From: Daucus carota subsp. sativus
Taxonomy: Eukaryota > Streptophyta > Magnoliopsida > Apiales > Apiaceae
Direction of reading: 5' to 3'
Assembly: GCF_001625215.2 (NCBI RefSeq)
Contig: NC_030383.2
Location: forward strand, 57,588,949 to 57,652,948
Length of the DNA stretch: 64,000 bases
Shown here: in pieces, positions 48,245 through 60,510 of the stretch
How positions within the stretch are numbered: position 1 is the stretch's first letter
How the letters are laid out: every line of letters starts with the position of its first letter
Translations under genes and position numbers: made by a program
The notes under the pieces: generated by a model
Seen by the model: the letters and a program-made list of their open reading frames with translations, nothing else
Told to the model about the DNA's origin: nothing
Database searches by the model: none

Positions 48245-48320
48245 ACACACAGCTCCACCAACACAGTTACTCTCCAATCTCGCAGCTCTCACAAATCTCT
48301 CTCCCTCTCTCTCTCTGAAA

Positions 48321-49682
48321 ATGCATCTCTCCCACCCCCTGTTCCTCCTCACTCTCTCTCTCCTCTCCACTCTCTCCACCTCCCAGCCATCTCTCTCCTC
48401 TCTCGAGCAAGAATCTCTCTACCAAGTTCTCGAGTCAATCAACTCCGACATCTCGTGGCGCACTCTCTTCCCAGATGATCTTTGCTACTCCTCCCCACAC
48501 GGTGTGGTTTGTGAGTATTTCACAATATCCGGCGCCGGCGCCGGCGACGAGTCCGTTCATGTGACTGAGCTGAGCTTTGGGTTCGTCTCGGATTACTCAC
48601 CGAACCCACCTTGTAATCGTCACTCCAAGATCAATGTACCTGCTCTTTCAGCTTTTAAGGAGCTTAAGAAGCTGCTTTTCTACAAGTGCTTCACTGGAGA
48701 TGAAGTTCCGGTGCCGGAATTCGAGGGGTTTAGTGGGGTTTTAGAGGAGCTGGTGTTCATCGAAAACCCATCTCTGGTGGGGCCCTTTAAGGGTGATATA
48801 AGGAGCTTGAGTAGTTTGAAAAGGTTTGTTTTGATTGGAAGTGGAGTTTATGGGTGGGTCCCACCTGGCCTAGGAGAGTTGAGTAGTTTGGAGCAGCTTA
48901 CATTTTCAAGAAACAGGTTAAGTGGGGATATCTCAGGGGTAAATGTGTCAAAGTTGAGAAATTTGAAGGTTCTTGATTTGAGTTATAATGGGTTTTTTGG
49001 TAATTTGCCAGAGTCTTTTGGAGGGTTAGAGAGCTTGTTGAAGCTTGATTTGAGTTATAATGGGTTTCATGGTGAGGTGCCAATGAGTTTCAAGGGTTTA
49101 AGGAAGCTTGAGTTTCTTGATTTGAGTTATAACAGGTTTTTTAACTGTGGGGTCCCTTTGGTTCTTGGAGAAATGACTTGCTTGACGGAGGTTTATTTGA
49201 GTGGGAATGATCTTGGAGGGGAGATTCCTGAGATTTGGGAGAATCTTGGGGGTATTTTGGGACTTGGGTTGTCAAGAAATGGACTTATTGGCCATATTCC
49301 AGGCTCAATGGGGGTGTTTTTGAAGAATTTGTGCTATTTAGGGCTTGATAATAACAAGCTACAAGGGGAAGTGCCTAGTGAGTTTGGGACTTTGGAGATG
49401 GTGAGTGAGTTGAATCTTGAGAACAATAGTTTGAGTGGTGAAATCCCATTTGATGCTAAGTTTGTTTCGAAAATCGGTGGGAAGTTGAAGCTGAAAGGGA
49501 ATTCACAACTTTGTGTTGATCAAGAGCTGAGAGTTGATGATCATTTAAAGCATTTGAAGTTGTGCAAGAAACCTGAAGTTCCCAGACTTGTGCTTCTTCA
49601 TGACAGTGGTTCTTTGGTTGTGCTTGTTTCTCGGGTGGCGATCGCGATTTCTTGGGGTTTCAGCTTGTTCTTGATAAGTTAG
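48321..49682 (+). CDS. RLP29-like leucine-rich repeat protein, probably GPI-anchored
   Basis: Single exon, 453 aa from the ATG at 48321. The open frame extends upstream to 48147, but that part is untranslated leader carrying the TATA box. Residues 1-23 form a signal peptide (LFLLTLSLLSTLSTS). A family-specific head follows: SLYQVLESINSDISWRTLFPDDLC...PHGVVCEYF. Then come about ten LRRs (KVLDLSYNGFFGNLPESFGG and similar) and a Cys pair (QLCVDQ...LKLCKK). The C-terminus is a hydrophobic stretch (about 425-453) with no cytosolic tail, which suits a GPI anchor. It resembles Arabidopsis RLP29 (At2g42800) and the PII-2 group of extracellular LRR proteins. It is not related in layout to the two RLPs at the left. 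Role: probably cell-surface perception; the ligand is unknown. Confidence 0.9.
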   Translation: MHLSHPLFLLTLSLLSTLSTSQPSLSSLEQESLYQVLESINSDISWRTLFPDDLCYSSPHGVVCEYFTISGAGAGDESVHVTELSFGFVSDYSPNPPCNRHSKINVPALSAFKELKKLLFYKCFTGDEVPVPEFEGFSGVLEELVFIENPSLVGPFKGDIRSLSSLKRFVLIGSGVYGWVPPGLGELSSLEQLTFSRNRLSGDISGVNVSKLRNLKVLDLSYNGFFGNLPESFGGLESLLKLDLSYNGFHGEVPMSFKGLRKLEFLDLSYNRFFNCGVPLVLGEMTCLTEVYLSGNDLGGEIPEIWENLGGILGLGLSRNGLIGHIPGSMGVFLKNLCYLGLDNNKLQGEVPSEFGTLEMVSELNLENNSLSGEIPFDAKFVSKIGGKLKLKGNSQLCVDQELRVDDHLKHLKLCKKPEVPRLVLLHDSGSLVVLVSRVAIAISWGFSLFLIS

Positions 49683-50186
49683 GAGAAGGCAGATAGTTCA
49701 GAAACACTGACTAATGATAGGAAAAAGATTGCTAGTAGCTGGTAGTGATTAGTGATTAGGAAAATTAGCTGCAATTACAGATATGTAACTAAAGCTTAAC
49801 AATTCCAAATGCAGATACATATAATCATGATTTTGTATTTTGTTAACTTTCCAATGTTAGAGTTTACGCTTTAAAGACGATCTCTTGGTCAAATGGTATG
49901 TTTGTCGCTCGCTCCGTTTACAAGAGGTCGAGGGTTTGAAATATTGATTTATCAGTAAAGAATTTACTCTGCTAATCTCCTACTAGAATTTGCTATATAA
50001 TAAAAAAAAAACAGAGGAATGTTAACACCTTTACATTATATGCAACTCAGATAATGTGGCTTGTTCTTCTAGCCAATGGTATTACAATTTGCATGGAAAG
50101 GAAAAAAAGATGATTGTTCTACTCATTGGCTGAGTAATTGTAACACTAGCTACAAGATTTCGCAGGCAAAAATGAACAAGAACCTG
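49683..50186. other. Convergent 3' region with a possible SINE
   Basis: The ends of two convergent genes. At 49880-50014, TGGTCAAATGGTATG (A-box-like), GAGGTCGAGGGTTTGAAAT (B-box-like) and a run of ten A suggest a tRNA-derived SINE. Confidence 0.4.
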
Positions 50187-51291
50187 TCAAGCCACCTCGA
50201 CGTTGGGCTTCTGCACCTCTGGTACGAAAGATTGGAGCTTGGAAGCTGGTAGAAGCTCAGCGCCAGCTGCCATTGGTTTTGAATCAATGTCAACCGATCC
50301 AGGTTCAGAGAATGGGTCGGAGACTGTGTTTGAAGGGAGACTCTCTTGCGATGAGCCATCAACAGCCGGCTCATTGTCTTGGTCTTTAGGTTTTGGTGAC
50401 CTGTGAGCAGATGAGTCTTTAGGTTTCTTGCGCCTTGTTTTCTTTGGAACATCCCCCTGGTCTGGTGCATCAGGGCTCAGCTCTTTGCTTCGTCGATTGC
50501 CTCTGCTACTTTCATCAGACTCCTTCCGTGGGTGTCTCCTCGGGTTCCTGGACTTGGATGGATCTCTTGATGGAGTCGGACTTGTTGCAGGGCTTTCTGA
50601 GAACTGGCGCCGCGATGATTTTGGCAATTCTGGCAGGTTTCTAGATTTTATGCTCTTCTTTCTTGATGAATCTGAACACACCAGGACAATTCAAGATCCT
50701 AAATAATTTTTATATTTTACCAACAACATTTCCAAAATGCAAAAACATTCCCAGCATTTTATACCTTGAGAAACCCATTTCTTTTCGGAATCCTCTGCAG
50801 GTGGTGCTGAGAAATCTAAGGGTTCTGATTGAGCAGCCCCTCCCTTGAACTCCTTCATCTGCATGAAGAAAAAATATATGTATAATATGATAATCATCTT
50901 TTGTTTTAGGCTTTAACATAATCCTTTAAAAAGTGCAAATTAATTTATTCTAAATAAGAAGATTAATACCCAGCTTGGAGATTCAAGTGAAGATGGTCCA
51001 TCCCACCCTATATGAGCCACATGTTTTACATCTGTTGGTAAGCCAATCTGAATTTCTTCTCCTTTGTTGTCTGCATCATAATTTACAAATCATTAGTACA
51101 CTTCTATTACGAGCGGAATAATGGTTTTCTATAAAAACCCGAGGGTAAAACCACAAATCCACTGTCGATCCCGACGTCGATGCATGATATTGCCATGCAT
51201 GACACAAGGTATACCAGGAAGGAAATGGCTCACCAAATTTGTTAGAAATTTGCTTGAGGCCTTTCAGAAGGCCCTTCATTTTGGTCCCCAT
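50187..51291 (-). CDS. ROP-interactive CRIB motif protein (RIC10/RIC11-like)
   Basis: Four exons on the minus strand: 51291-51234, 51070-50970, 50858-50765 and 50671-50187, totalling 245 aa. The CRIB domain spans exons 1-2: [15 protein letters not shown], then [17 protein letters not shown]. It includes the conserved I-x2-P and the two His of the GTPase-binding core. The rest is low-complexity, rich in Ser, Pro, Lys and Arg, with several basic runs ([10 protein letters not shown]) that could bind membranes or the nucleus. RIC proteins bind active ROP GTPases and relay them to actin, microtubules or calcium. All introns are GT-AG with consistent phase. An alternative start is the second Met (residue 5). 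The neighbouring glycolipid transfer gene is on the same strand, 760 bp upstream, as a separate unit. Confidence 0.9.
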
Positions 51292-52052
51292 TATCCTCTA
51301 CAACAATGCACTCCTCTTGGCTGAAAGTCCACCCCTGCCTTCTGAACAAGGAGGAACCTTTCAACTTCACCTCAGATCATGACCATATATGATCAAAAGG
51401 TGAAAATATTCCAGAGGAGATGGGGTAAAAATTGCCTTCAACAATTTTTTACTGCAAATATTGTTTTGCAGGGTGGTAAAAAATGAGGAAGAAGGGTAAC
51501 TGTAACGATAAATTGCAGTTTAACCCCTCCACACTTGAGGTAAAGATTAGTTACCTATATATATCATGGTGTTTAAAGCAATTGTTTCGTTAATTTAATG
51601 GTAATTAAAGGATTGATAATTTCCTGTGTGGGTTGATTAAAACCAGACGTGTTGAGAATCTAGGACTCCTAATTTACATATTTCTTCACTTGAAGAATGC
51701 TAATTATAGATGAGCAAGTCCTGTCAAAAGACTACTAAAAACAAAAAGGGATTATATTTGTGCTAATTTCATACAAATTAGACTTTTTGCATTCCAAGTT
51801 TCCCGTGATTTTGCCTTGCAAACCAGTACAAAGTTGACAGAACGAAAAAAATGCGGATACTTGAGTTTAAATGCGCGGGTTTAGTACATAGAATTACTTA
51901 TTTTCATAATGTCGAAGTTTACAATATAAAGTGCAGATCAAGCAGATACAATGAAAAAAAATAAATATGTATGGCGCTTAAATCCTTTTGATTATGCAGC
52001 TTTAAGTGCGGCGAAGGGTATATTTTAGTACGGGATCTACTAGGGCGAATAT
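51292..52052. other. Intergenic between GLTP and the CRIB gene
   Basis: Promoter of the CRIB gene and 3' end of the GLTP gene. I see nothing else in it. Confidence 0.6.
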
Positions 52053-54599
52053 CTAAGATGCCTTCAGATCATCTAATCCAACGCTGGCCTGAAATATTAC
52101 ATTGAATATATTATTATTTGTAAGAATATGGCCAAAAAAAGATAGGTAAAAGATCAGAGTCTCAATAAAAGATGACTCTGCAGCACAAATAAGCATTTCT
52201 TAAACAGTATCAAACATAAAGTCGTTAAGTTTACTTTTATTTTATATTTATTTTTTGCTAAATTGAAGTTGTTAACTTTATTACTTACCAAGAATTTGTG
52301 GTTCTCTTCAAGAAGTGGTGTGAAGTTTGTGCAGAACTTCTCAATGTCAGCATTAATGTCACCTGTTCTGCCTATAACTTCCATGAACTTCTTCCTGTCC
52401 GGAGCAAGCTTCAGTGCTAGCTGTTGTACCAATTTAGTTTAGCATCAGGTGGCTTAGAAATGGTAAAAAAGATATGGCTTGTTTGAAATGCAGATAGTAA
52501 TTTTTCATCATGAAAAAGATAATTTTATCAACTCTCTTTAGTTATTAATTATTTCCGTATTCTTTTTACTGGTAGAGGCACTTGTCCATGTATTGCGTGG
52601 CAAGAACAAAAAGAAATACAACCTCTAAACATCATGTATCTAAAGGTATATTGCGATTACAATTCTTACATCTTATATATCACACGCATGAATATATACA
52701 ATCATGCTGCACATGGTAATTATCACAGAAAGTCTATGCTCACATATTTCATATTTGAAACATCAGTCTGGACTCCTGACTCTTGACAAAACATATTAAT
52801 ACTTAAACTTTTCGTGTATGACTAAACATAAACTATCCACAAGCAAAACTTCAAGCTTAGTGTCTGACAAAAAAAAAATATTCACAAGCAGCACACAGAT
52901 AATTTGAGCTACATAAAACAGTGTGTATGTTCCAACTAGGTCATATGAATTAAAGCTTATAAAAGTGAGACCTTATGATTTCTTCTGTTTGGGGTGAGGG
53001 CTATATGGGTGTTAACTCCTTAGAAGTAGATAATATGGAGATTACACAACACTAACAACTCAAACTAATATAAAGAAACAAATTACCGTGAAAGTTGAAC
53101 TGGCTAGCCAGCCATGCCATTTCTTTAGAGTCTTCTGGTACGAACCTGAGCAGGCCTGCGACAGGGTCCAATCTTCATGCTCAAGAAGATTTCGGAACAA
53201 TTCTAGCAAGAAATCCATCGCCCTGAGAATAATAATGTTAACCGTAAAAATATTTAAGCAGATATAAAATCAAGCAAGACAGATCTCATATAGTAAAAGG
53301 TCATCTGCAGAAGTAAATGCGGCAACTAAAACTTACCTTGTTAACCAAAGAAGACCATTAGTACAACTTGATGATCCTTTTGCAGTCTTAGCTTCAACTT
53401 CCACTTTTACCATGCTGTAGAGGAGGTTAAATTCTGATGGGCTAGTTAGATACTTGTTCTCCAACCTCTGATGTAGATAAAATATATGGAGTTAAAGTTA
53501 ATAAATATAATATCTCCTAGAAGTTTGCATAAGAAAGTGAGTCTGTCTGGACCACTTAGGTGTCCAAATAATAGTAATGAATCAGGAAACTTCTGGAAAA
53601 TGATTTTGAATTGATTAGTAAACAAATTTGTGATCTAGAATTTAGAACTTAGACGGATACAATTTGTGACTTTGGAACCTATATATTTAAGTGTTTCTAT
53701 AATGGAAAATTTACCCCGACCTAATGACTTGGAAGATGAGTAAAGACACCGACTCCTAAATCTGATCCCTTTTTTATAATTATATAATATATAATTAGTA
53801 AGCATGTATATAATTTGGTCGAATTTCATTTTAACACTTCAATAGACCGGATAAAAGAGCAGGAAGGTGAAGGCCAAACAGATTTTCTCGATTAGTGACA
53901 ATATGACATGACAGGAAACATCTTTTGTTCACAGGCCGAAGGATCACCACTTTTTTAGGGATTTTAAATTTGTTGGTGTATCTCCTTTGTCAATTATAAT
54001 ACGCAACATGATCACACACGAAAGAAGAATTCTTACTGTTATATTACCACCGATGTCCGCTTTGACAAGTGCCATAGCAGCTCCAAATTCATCTGGCATT
54101 AAAAAAAGTTATTTGACAGTGTACATTTTCTAAAACTTTTAAGAAAACAGGTCCAGCAATTTAAATTCAACCAATTAATGTAACCAATACTACGAAAAAA
54201 GACTTTACCATTAGACTAAAATACAGTTCAGAAAGTTGAACAATAAATCACAACTTGGAAAGAAGTCGAAATCCAATAATCCTTAAACCAGAAAAAAAAT
54301 ATTTAGCTCTCATCTTGAGTTTTGACAAATCAGTAACAGGAGTATATAGTAATTCTATTCATGTTAAAGTGATTCTAATAAGTCAACACAATATCTGGAG
54401 GGAAAGACCATATGAAGTGAACAACTTCAAAAGATTTTTCGGAAAAACTCTTAAAGAGTTAAAACAAATAAGAAAGCATACCTATAACAGGCAGTATCTG
54501 CTTGCATACTTCCAGAAACTCCTTTGTGAGCATTTCTCCACTCTCAGACTTCACATGTTTCATTCCCTCTAGTGCAGGGACAAACACGGTGCCTTCCAT
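52053..54599 (-). CDS. GLTP1: Glycolipid transfer protein
   Basis: Six coding exons on the minus strand: 54599-54482, 54092-54037, 53467-53337, 53222-53087, 52420-52289 and 52088-52053. They total 202 aa, the same length as Arabidopsis GLTP1. It should carry glycosphingolipids such as glucosylceramide between membranes in the cytosol. The start MEGTVFVPALEGMKHVKSE is the family start. The sugar-headgroup pocket residues appear as D and N in VKADIGGNI with the K of LENKYL, then the conserved W in LLWLTRAMDF and the H in KKWHGWLASS. It ends GLDDLKAS, usual for the family. A splice acceptor at 54617 implies a leader intron; a matching donor could be 55462, so transcription may begin near 55500. 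All coding junctions are in phase. Confidence 0.95.
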
Positions 54600-54616
54600 T
54601 TTATGCCTTCACTGCA

Positions 54617-55462
54617 CTGTAAAAAGAAAAAATTACTATTCTATCACATTGACAATTATCTTCTTACAATTATAAGAGAAACTCTACACTTGCAAAATCC
54701 ACGGGAATCAAGCACTATAAAAACATTGTGTAACACATTATATAATTACAAGATTAAAATAAATGTAATCAAAACATAATTTCTTCCTTTCTTGATTACT
54801 ATTGCATTGGACATACGACACATTTTTACTTTCAACAACGATAGAGCACAACTACATGAATAAAGAACCGATTTTTCCTATATAAGAAGTCTGTACTCGT
54901 TTGCAGTAAAAAGAATCAGTACCAGACCCTGAAACAACTCAAACCATCACAGAAGTAACAGAACAATGCACAGGAAAATTAGAAGTGATTAAAATGATCA
55001 CCGGGTCTTAAAGAACACCAGAAACAAATTGACACTATTCATCATTTCCCCTTAATTTTCGACTTAAAGATTACATCTTTAAATGCACCACACCCGATCT
55101 CTCAATCGACAACAGATTAACACAGCAAAATTTCAATCTCACCAACACAAAACTAAGATCAGACCCACACAAAAGAAATCAAGCACACAACATCTTGATC
55201 ACATAAATCAACAAAATCAATGTTCCCACCAACAAAAATGCAAACACTTCACACACCATAATTTAAAACCAAACCCATCAAAAAGATCAAATCTTTAAGA
55301 CCCATCAACACGTTATCATAATCAAACATACATGTCTAGATCAGCAAGCATAATTAATCAAGAACTGAAAAAATTCTTTAAAAACTAAAAGGGTATTCAC
55401 AGATCTCATGAGTATACAAATTTAAGATAATAAAATTGATTCACAGTGATAAAGATTGGACC
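54617..55462 (-). other. Probable leader intron of GLTP
   Basis: Minus-strand acceptor TTTTTACAG ends at 54617, and a possible donor AAAAAG/GTCC is at 55461-55462. Inferred from consensus; other donors are possible. The region holds no gene; the 71-codon frame at 55083 is an artefact. Confidence 0.4.
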
Positions 55463-55499
55463 TTTTTGTTGTTCTTGAAGTGTTGCTGCTTTAGAAAAA

Positions 55500-58399
55500 C
55501 GCTGGAAAATGAAAACAGAGATTGACTGGTGGATATATGTAACATACAATTTGACTGTAGTCAAAATTTGTGGAAGTAGAAAATTTGAAGTTTGCAGATG
55601 GGCTGACAAAAAGAAGTAGTAAGCAGATACATGGGCTTGAATATGGCCCAATTGGGTATCCTCAAGTGAGGATCTAGATTGAGTGTAAAGCCCGAAATAG
55701 ATGGGCTATAAGGTGTCTCAGTATACAATTTTTTTCGGTATTTAACAATTATTTTTTAGGATAATTTTATAGTTTATTTTTATATTAAAATTTAAAATTT
55801 GAAAATTTACTAACAAAATAATTTATAAAATTTCTATTTAGTGAGGATTAAAATGTATGTCGAGTGCCTGAGTCTACGCACCCGATATATATTTTCTACT
55901 AGGACCGAAGGAATAACTGTTAAGTGAATTGAGACTACGTTGAAGTTATTTTGGTTTGTATAACCGTACTTATACAAATTTTCGTCGACCTTTCTTTTAT
56001 TTATTAACAACATACCTAAATTTTATTTATTCAAAAAATCAATTTTTTTATAAAAATTCAAAATTCAGAAAATATAGAAAATTGGAAGGTTAAATATCAA
56101 AGTGGTCTATATGATACTCCGTTACGATTAGTGAGCGAAACGATATATAACCTCCACTTCAGTTACGATATTTAACGCGAAAAATGGATAGTAACTTTTA
56201 CGTTCGAAGTTGATAACGGATTTTGGTCGCTGAGTCACTGTAGGCCCCATTTTTGTTGTCATCCACCGATTAGAAATAGAAAAGTTGGTGAGCCGCAGCA
56301 TAAATGTGCGATCTCGAAAAATATTAGCGATAAATACACAAAATCTTCACCTCATGAGGTCTCTTAGCATTGAATTCTATTGACTTTTTTCTTGCTTTTT
56401 CGTTATACATGCAATTCTCCCTTGCTTATCTCTGCATTCAAGTTTCGTATGACATAGGGCGATGATGTTACGAGTCCGTTTCCTAAATATATCGGGGATA
56501 TCCCATTTCGCAACCGAAATATGCCTCACAATTAATACATGATTTCGATTAGATTTATTTTTCGATGTACAAATATTAACTAAATTAAAACTGAGAGATC
56601 GCAATAAAACATACGTTCGATTTTTTTAAAATGTCACCGTTACGAGATTAACGTTTTTATGAATTTATTATATGAATTTTTTAGTGCGTGTCCAATAACC
56701 GTTTCTTAGGTGGATGATTGATTTCTATCAGTTTCAATCTTATTAATAATAATATCTTTTACGTGCATAAAAATTTTCACCAATAAAAATACTCTATATA
56801 GTACGATGTAATTATGAGCATACACTAAAAATATCGTAATACACGTTTATCTATATGTATGATAAGCGTAATATTATGTAAACCAATTTCTATCTCAATT
56901 TTTTCTCAAATGACGTGACAGAGATGCGATTGATTTTAATTGGATGATTTATATACATAGTATAGATTACAAAGGAGGTCTTATTATCGTTATTATTAGT
57001 GTAAGTGAAACCAATAATACATTGCCAACCAAAGACTTGTGAAAAGAATTTAAAATTAAATTTTGAAAAATCTAACATTTATGTGATAAATGCAAAAAAA
57101 AGGAGATACGAGATCTAACGGAAATGAAACACAAAATCCAACATAAATACAAGGAGTGAAGGTGGGTTCTCGTTTCGTATTAATCACTATATTTTGTCTC
57201 GCATGAATATAGACAAAAAGTGTGGTAATAGTTGAGGACGAAGGTGGTTCATCAGAGGCTAATCTCGTAACCGATAAGCACTATTATACAATTGTTTAAT
57301 TTTATAATTTTGTTGGGATTAATCCTTCAAAAAACGGATGAGAAAAACAATTTTTTCATTATAACTTGTGATCAAATGAGTTCAATGTGGTGGTACTGGT
57401 ACTGTAGATATGGAAGGATGCAATTTTAATTTAAAAAATTTAAATTATAGCTCTGATTATTCCGAAATCAAATTTTATGAATTATCGAACAGATCAGGAC
57501 AATAATGTTTTCATTTCTCAAACAGTATTAGATGCGTCTACGAATACAGACGGAATGAGAGTGAGATGACTGATACGTTATTAGTTTTAAAAAGTCGTTA
57601 TATGTATTTAACGCGGGTGAATTTTAAAAAGTCGGTAACGTGTACTCAATATCGCGGGAACTTATGAACTTTTAAAAAGTCATTTAAACACAAGTATTGG
57701 GCGCGAATTCGCTCGTATTTTAAAAAGTCGTTAGACACGTGCTCATGTTATGAAAGAAATTGGGCGCGAATTAACTCGTATCTTTTTCGTTTTTCCTTTA
57801 GAAAATCATCATCACCTGCAGATTAATTACCTAATTCAGAATCATGTTTTCATAAAATCATTATGCAGATCTGAACTATTTTCTGAAATTTCTTTGCACC
57901 CAGTTGAGTCAAAAATGAGTATGTGTAAAAAAGTAGTTGAGATCATCAAAGGTTCTTCAAGAAACTGAGATATCTGATGCTTATCACCAATCAAGTGATG
58001 TACAAAGACTGAAATAGTCATGAAATCTCAACAGAACATATCGATCTTTAATGAATTCGATGTTTCATCCAACATTCTCTTTGTTTCAGATGAATTAATT
58101 CTGATCTGATTCTCATAGTTGTTCTTATGATTTCGAGATTCTTGTACTTGTTTAATTATAAGAACACAGATGAACACTGACACAAACGAAATTGACTAGA
58201 TAGAATTGAAGATTACAACTGAGACAATCATAAGGCATCGGGTTACACTGCAGACAGAACACTGAATTGACGGAAATTGAAAAACACAGACGAAACAAGA
58301 CACAGACACGAACACGAAACAAGACACACTGACACAAACAGACCAACAGACACAATTTTTATTCAACTACTGCCTTATGAAAAATCTTCAATTCTGGTT
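55500..58399. other. Intergenic, AT-rich, no gene identified
   Basis: Promoter side of GLTP for the first few hundred bases. A decayed fragment resembling other AT-rich terminal-repeat elements (ATGTATGTCGAGTGC...GGACCGAAGGAATA) is at 55730-55915. A degenerate tandem array is at 57588-57781. The frames at 56377, 56890, 57750 and 58152 have no recognisable features. Confidence 0.55.
57588..57781. repeat. Degenerate tandem array with TTTTAAAAAGTC core
   Basis: Four units of about 40-65 bp, each opening with TTTTAAAAAGTC and containing GCGGG or GGGCGCGAATT. The last two share TTGGGCGCGAATT. Confidence 0.7.
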
Positions 58400-58882
58400 T
58401 CACTGCGACTGATCTGCAGGGCGGAGGCGGAGCTCGAGATCCACTTTGGGCAATTGACAGGTTGTAGCCAGCTTGAGAGTGAGATCCAGAGGCGGAGCCT
58501 GATGGATGGCTGCATACACCAAATGACAATAATAGTCATGGTAGCTTCCAAAGGTGATTCCACAGTTTTTGCATGTACAAGGCAAGCCAGTGTACACAAC
58601 TTCAACCTCATGCTCCTCATGGGGCACAGGCACAGCTTGTCTGATCAAACCCGAGGAGGGACCTCCCGCGGATCGCGATGAGGAGGCTCCAGCATAGGCC
58701 CTGGAGGTGTAAGCACCAGTCAATCTAGGGGTTCTGGAAGTTGAACCACTGACTGCTCTGTAAGTGTAGCCAGGCCTGAGAGGGGAGCCACTGAGGGATC
58801 GAGGCGCTTTCGATGTCGAAGCAGCGGCTGATTTCCCTCTCGGGGCTGATCTGGGGGTGGTTCTCCTTGGGGGCTGCTCCAT
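58400..58882 (-). CDS. Small basic protein with one divergent C2H2-like finger and two EAR-type motifs
   Basis: Single exon, 160 aa, ATG at 58882 preceded by TATATAAG at 58956-58949. Residues 1-80 are Ser, Arg and Pro rich and probably disordered. Residues about 100-126 read CKNCGITFGSYHDYYCHLVYAAIH, with C-x2-C-x12-H-x6-H, one residue longer between the His than the usual limit and without the plant QALGGH signature. LDLTLKL (about 133) and VDLELRL (about 148) are EAR-like LxLxL repression motifs. This is the layout of small plant C2H2 repressors, so a nuclear transcriptional repressor is the best guess, but I do not recognise the family. The frame is open throughout and GC-richer than its surroundings, which favours a real gene. 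Confidence 0.7.
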   Translation of the reverse strand: MEQPPRRTTPRSAPRGKSAAASTSKAPRSLSGSPLRPGYTYRAVSGSTSRTPRLTGAYTSRAYAGASSSRSAGGPSSGLIRQAVPVPHEEHEVEVVYTGLPCTCKNCGITFGSYHDYYCHLVYAAIHQAPPLDLTLKLATTCQLPKVDLELRLRPADQSQ

Positions 58883-58948
58883 GAGAGATCTGAAAGAAAT
58901 GAGAAAGAAATGGTTTGGGATGGTGCAACAAAGGCTGGTGCATATGTC

Positions 58949-58956
58949 CTTATATA
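58949..58956 (-). promoter_or_regulatory. TATA box of the zinc-finger/EAR gene
   Basis: TATATAAG on the minus strand, 67 bp before the ATG. Confidence 0.6.
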
Positions 58957-60510
58957 AGCCAAAAAATGAGAGTGAAATCCATACGGTATAAATTATAAAA
59001 AAAAATTAAATTTTTTTATCACGCCAAGTCAAACTTTACATCTCTAAGTGAATTATGTTTGGACAAAAAAATTTGTTTTTTAGAGAATTTACAGTTGGAA
59101 ATTTATCTGTATCTTCGAAAAGTGGGTGTCACATTTATTTTGGTGGTTCATGCATGGCTACCATATCACCCCGATTTCGAGATTTTGAGCGGATTGTGTA
59201 CTGAGAGTCGAATGAATAATATATGATATCTTCTTATTTTATAAAACTGAAAATTAAAATCGGAGATTTTGTGTGAATATATATATTTAAGACTACGAAA
59301 CTGATATGAGTATTTAAATTTGTATCATTGTTTATTAGATATTTTACTATAATATAATTTAGTTTTGTAATTAATACTATATCTAATAATTATTTGATAT
59401 GAGTTAATAAAATATTAAATTGTCTTGTAGTTGTCGGTTCAAATAGTAATCACAAAACGATATAGTTGTATATATATCTAATAAAATAAAACATTGTCGC
59501 GTAGTTGTCGTGTTTGAATAATGATCACATACGTAATAACCGTTTAAGTTTCTAAAAAATCACATCTGAAGCAGTAACGAAATAAATTCTGACGTGTTAA
59601 ATTGTCGCCTGACGTGTTAAATTGTCGTGTTATTGTCGCTATAAGAAATGATCACGAAATAAAGTAAGCAATAATTTCTCGAATAATCATTTACACAAAG
59701 GAAATTTTAAATCATCATTGTCAAGGAATAGAGTTAAAATTTATTATTAATTGAACAGTTGATTTTTTTTAAAATTAATTAGATAATGAATTTTAACTTA
59801 TCCGAATGTTTGGACAAATATGATAAACATTTTTTTTACCAGAAAAATGATAATCTTTAATATAAAACGATTCATTATTTTTTCAGTCTCTGTACAACTT
59901 AATATGATCGATCTTTTTATAAATACAATCGGGTTTATTCAGAATCATATTGGTCGGATTTATATTGGTTCCGGTCACTTTTTCGAGAAACTAATCGTAA
60001 ACCACATGTAAGCTTCTGCAACTCAAATCAAATCAACTCTCACCCCGTTTTCAAGATTTTGAGTGGAGCCGGGAGTCTTACATGACAGTGAGCTTCTATA
60101 GACATTATATTGTACAGAAGAGATTGTAATATTATCACAAGAAACAAAGTATGAAATGATCATCAAAAATCTCAATTATATGTTTAATATGTTCGATTTC
60201 ACTCTAACTTCACTAAAAATAGGGGTCGGGTTAATCCTATTCGATTTTGATTAATATGTTTTGTCTTTGACAAGAGTTAAGTTTTGGTGTCGCGTTATTT
60301 GTCACATGTTGGGGCTGACTTGAAATATCGGATCCATAACAATGACATATTTGTGATACACGAGTGTGAATAAACGACTAACTTAACATGATCTCGGTTT
60401 AAATTAATCAAATATTTTGACAATAGAAAAACCTTTTATATGAAGTAATATTTTGATTCTTCGATTACTGATCAACTTAATATGACCGTCTTCTTATAAA
60501 AAGGATCGAA
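58957..60510. other. Intergenic, AT-rich, no gene identified
   Basis: An 18-bp tandem pair (CTGACGTGTTAAATTGTCG) lies at 59590-59628, within a zone of scattered TTGTCG(C)GTAGTTGTC motifs (59420-59640). The frame at 59820 has no support. Confidence 0.5.

Noticed and set aside
48898-49083. Minus-strand frame over the RLP29-like gene
   Set aside because: Shadow of repetitive LRR codons on the opposite strand.
58375-58962. Several overlapping frames around the zinc-finger gene
   Set aside because: Only the 58882-58400 frame shows a finger and EAR motifs; the others are shadows, including a plus-strand frame of 134 codons.
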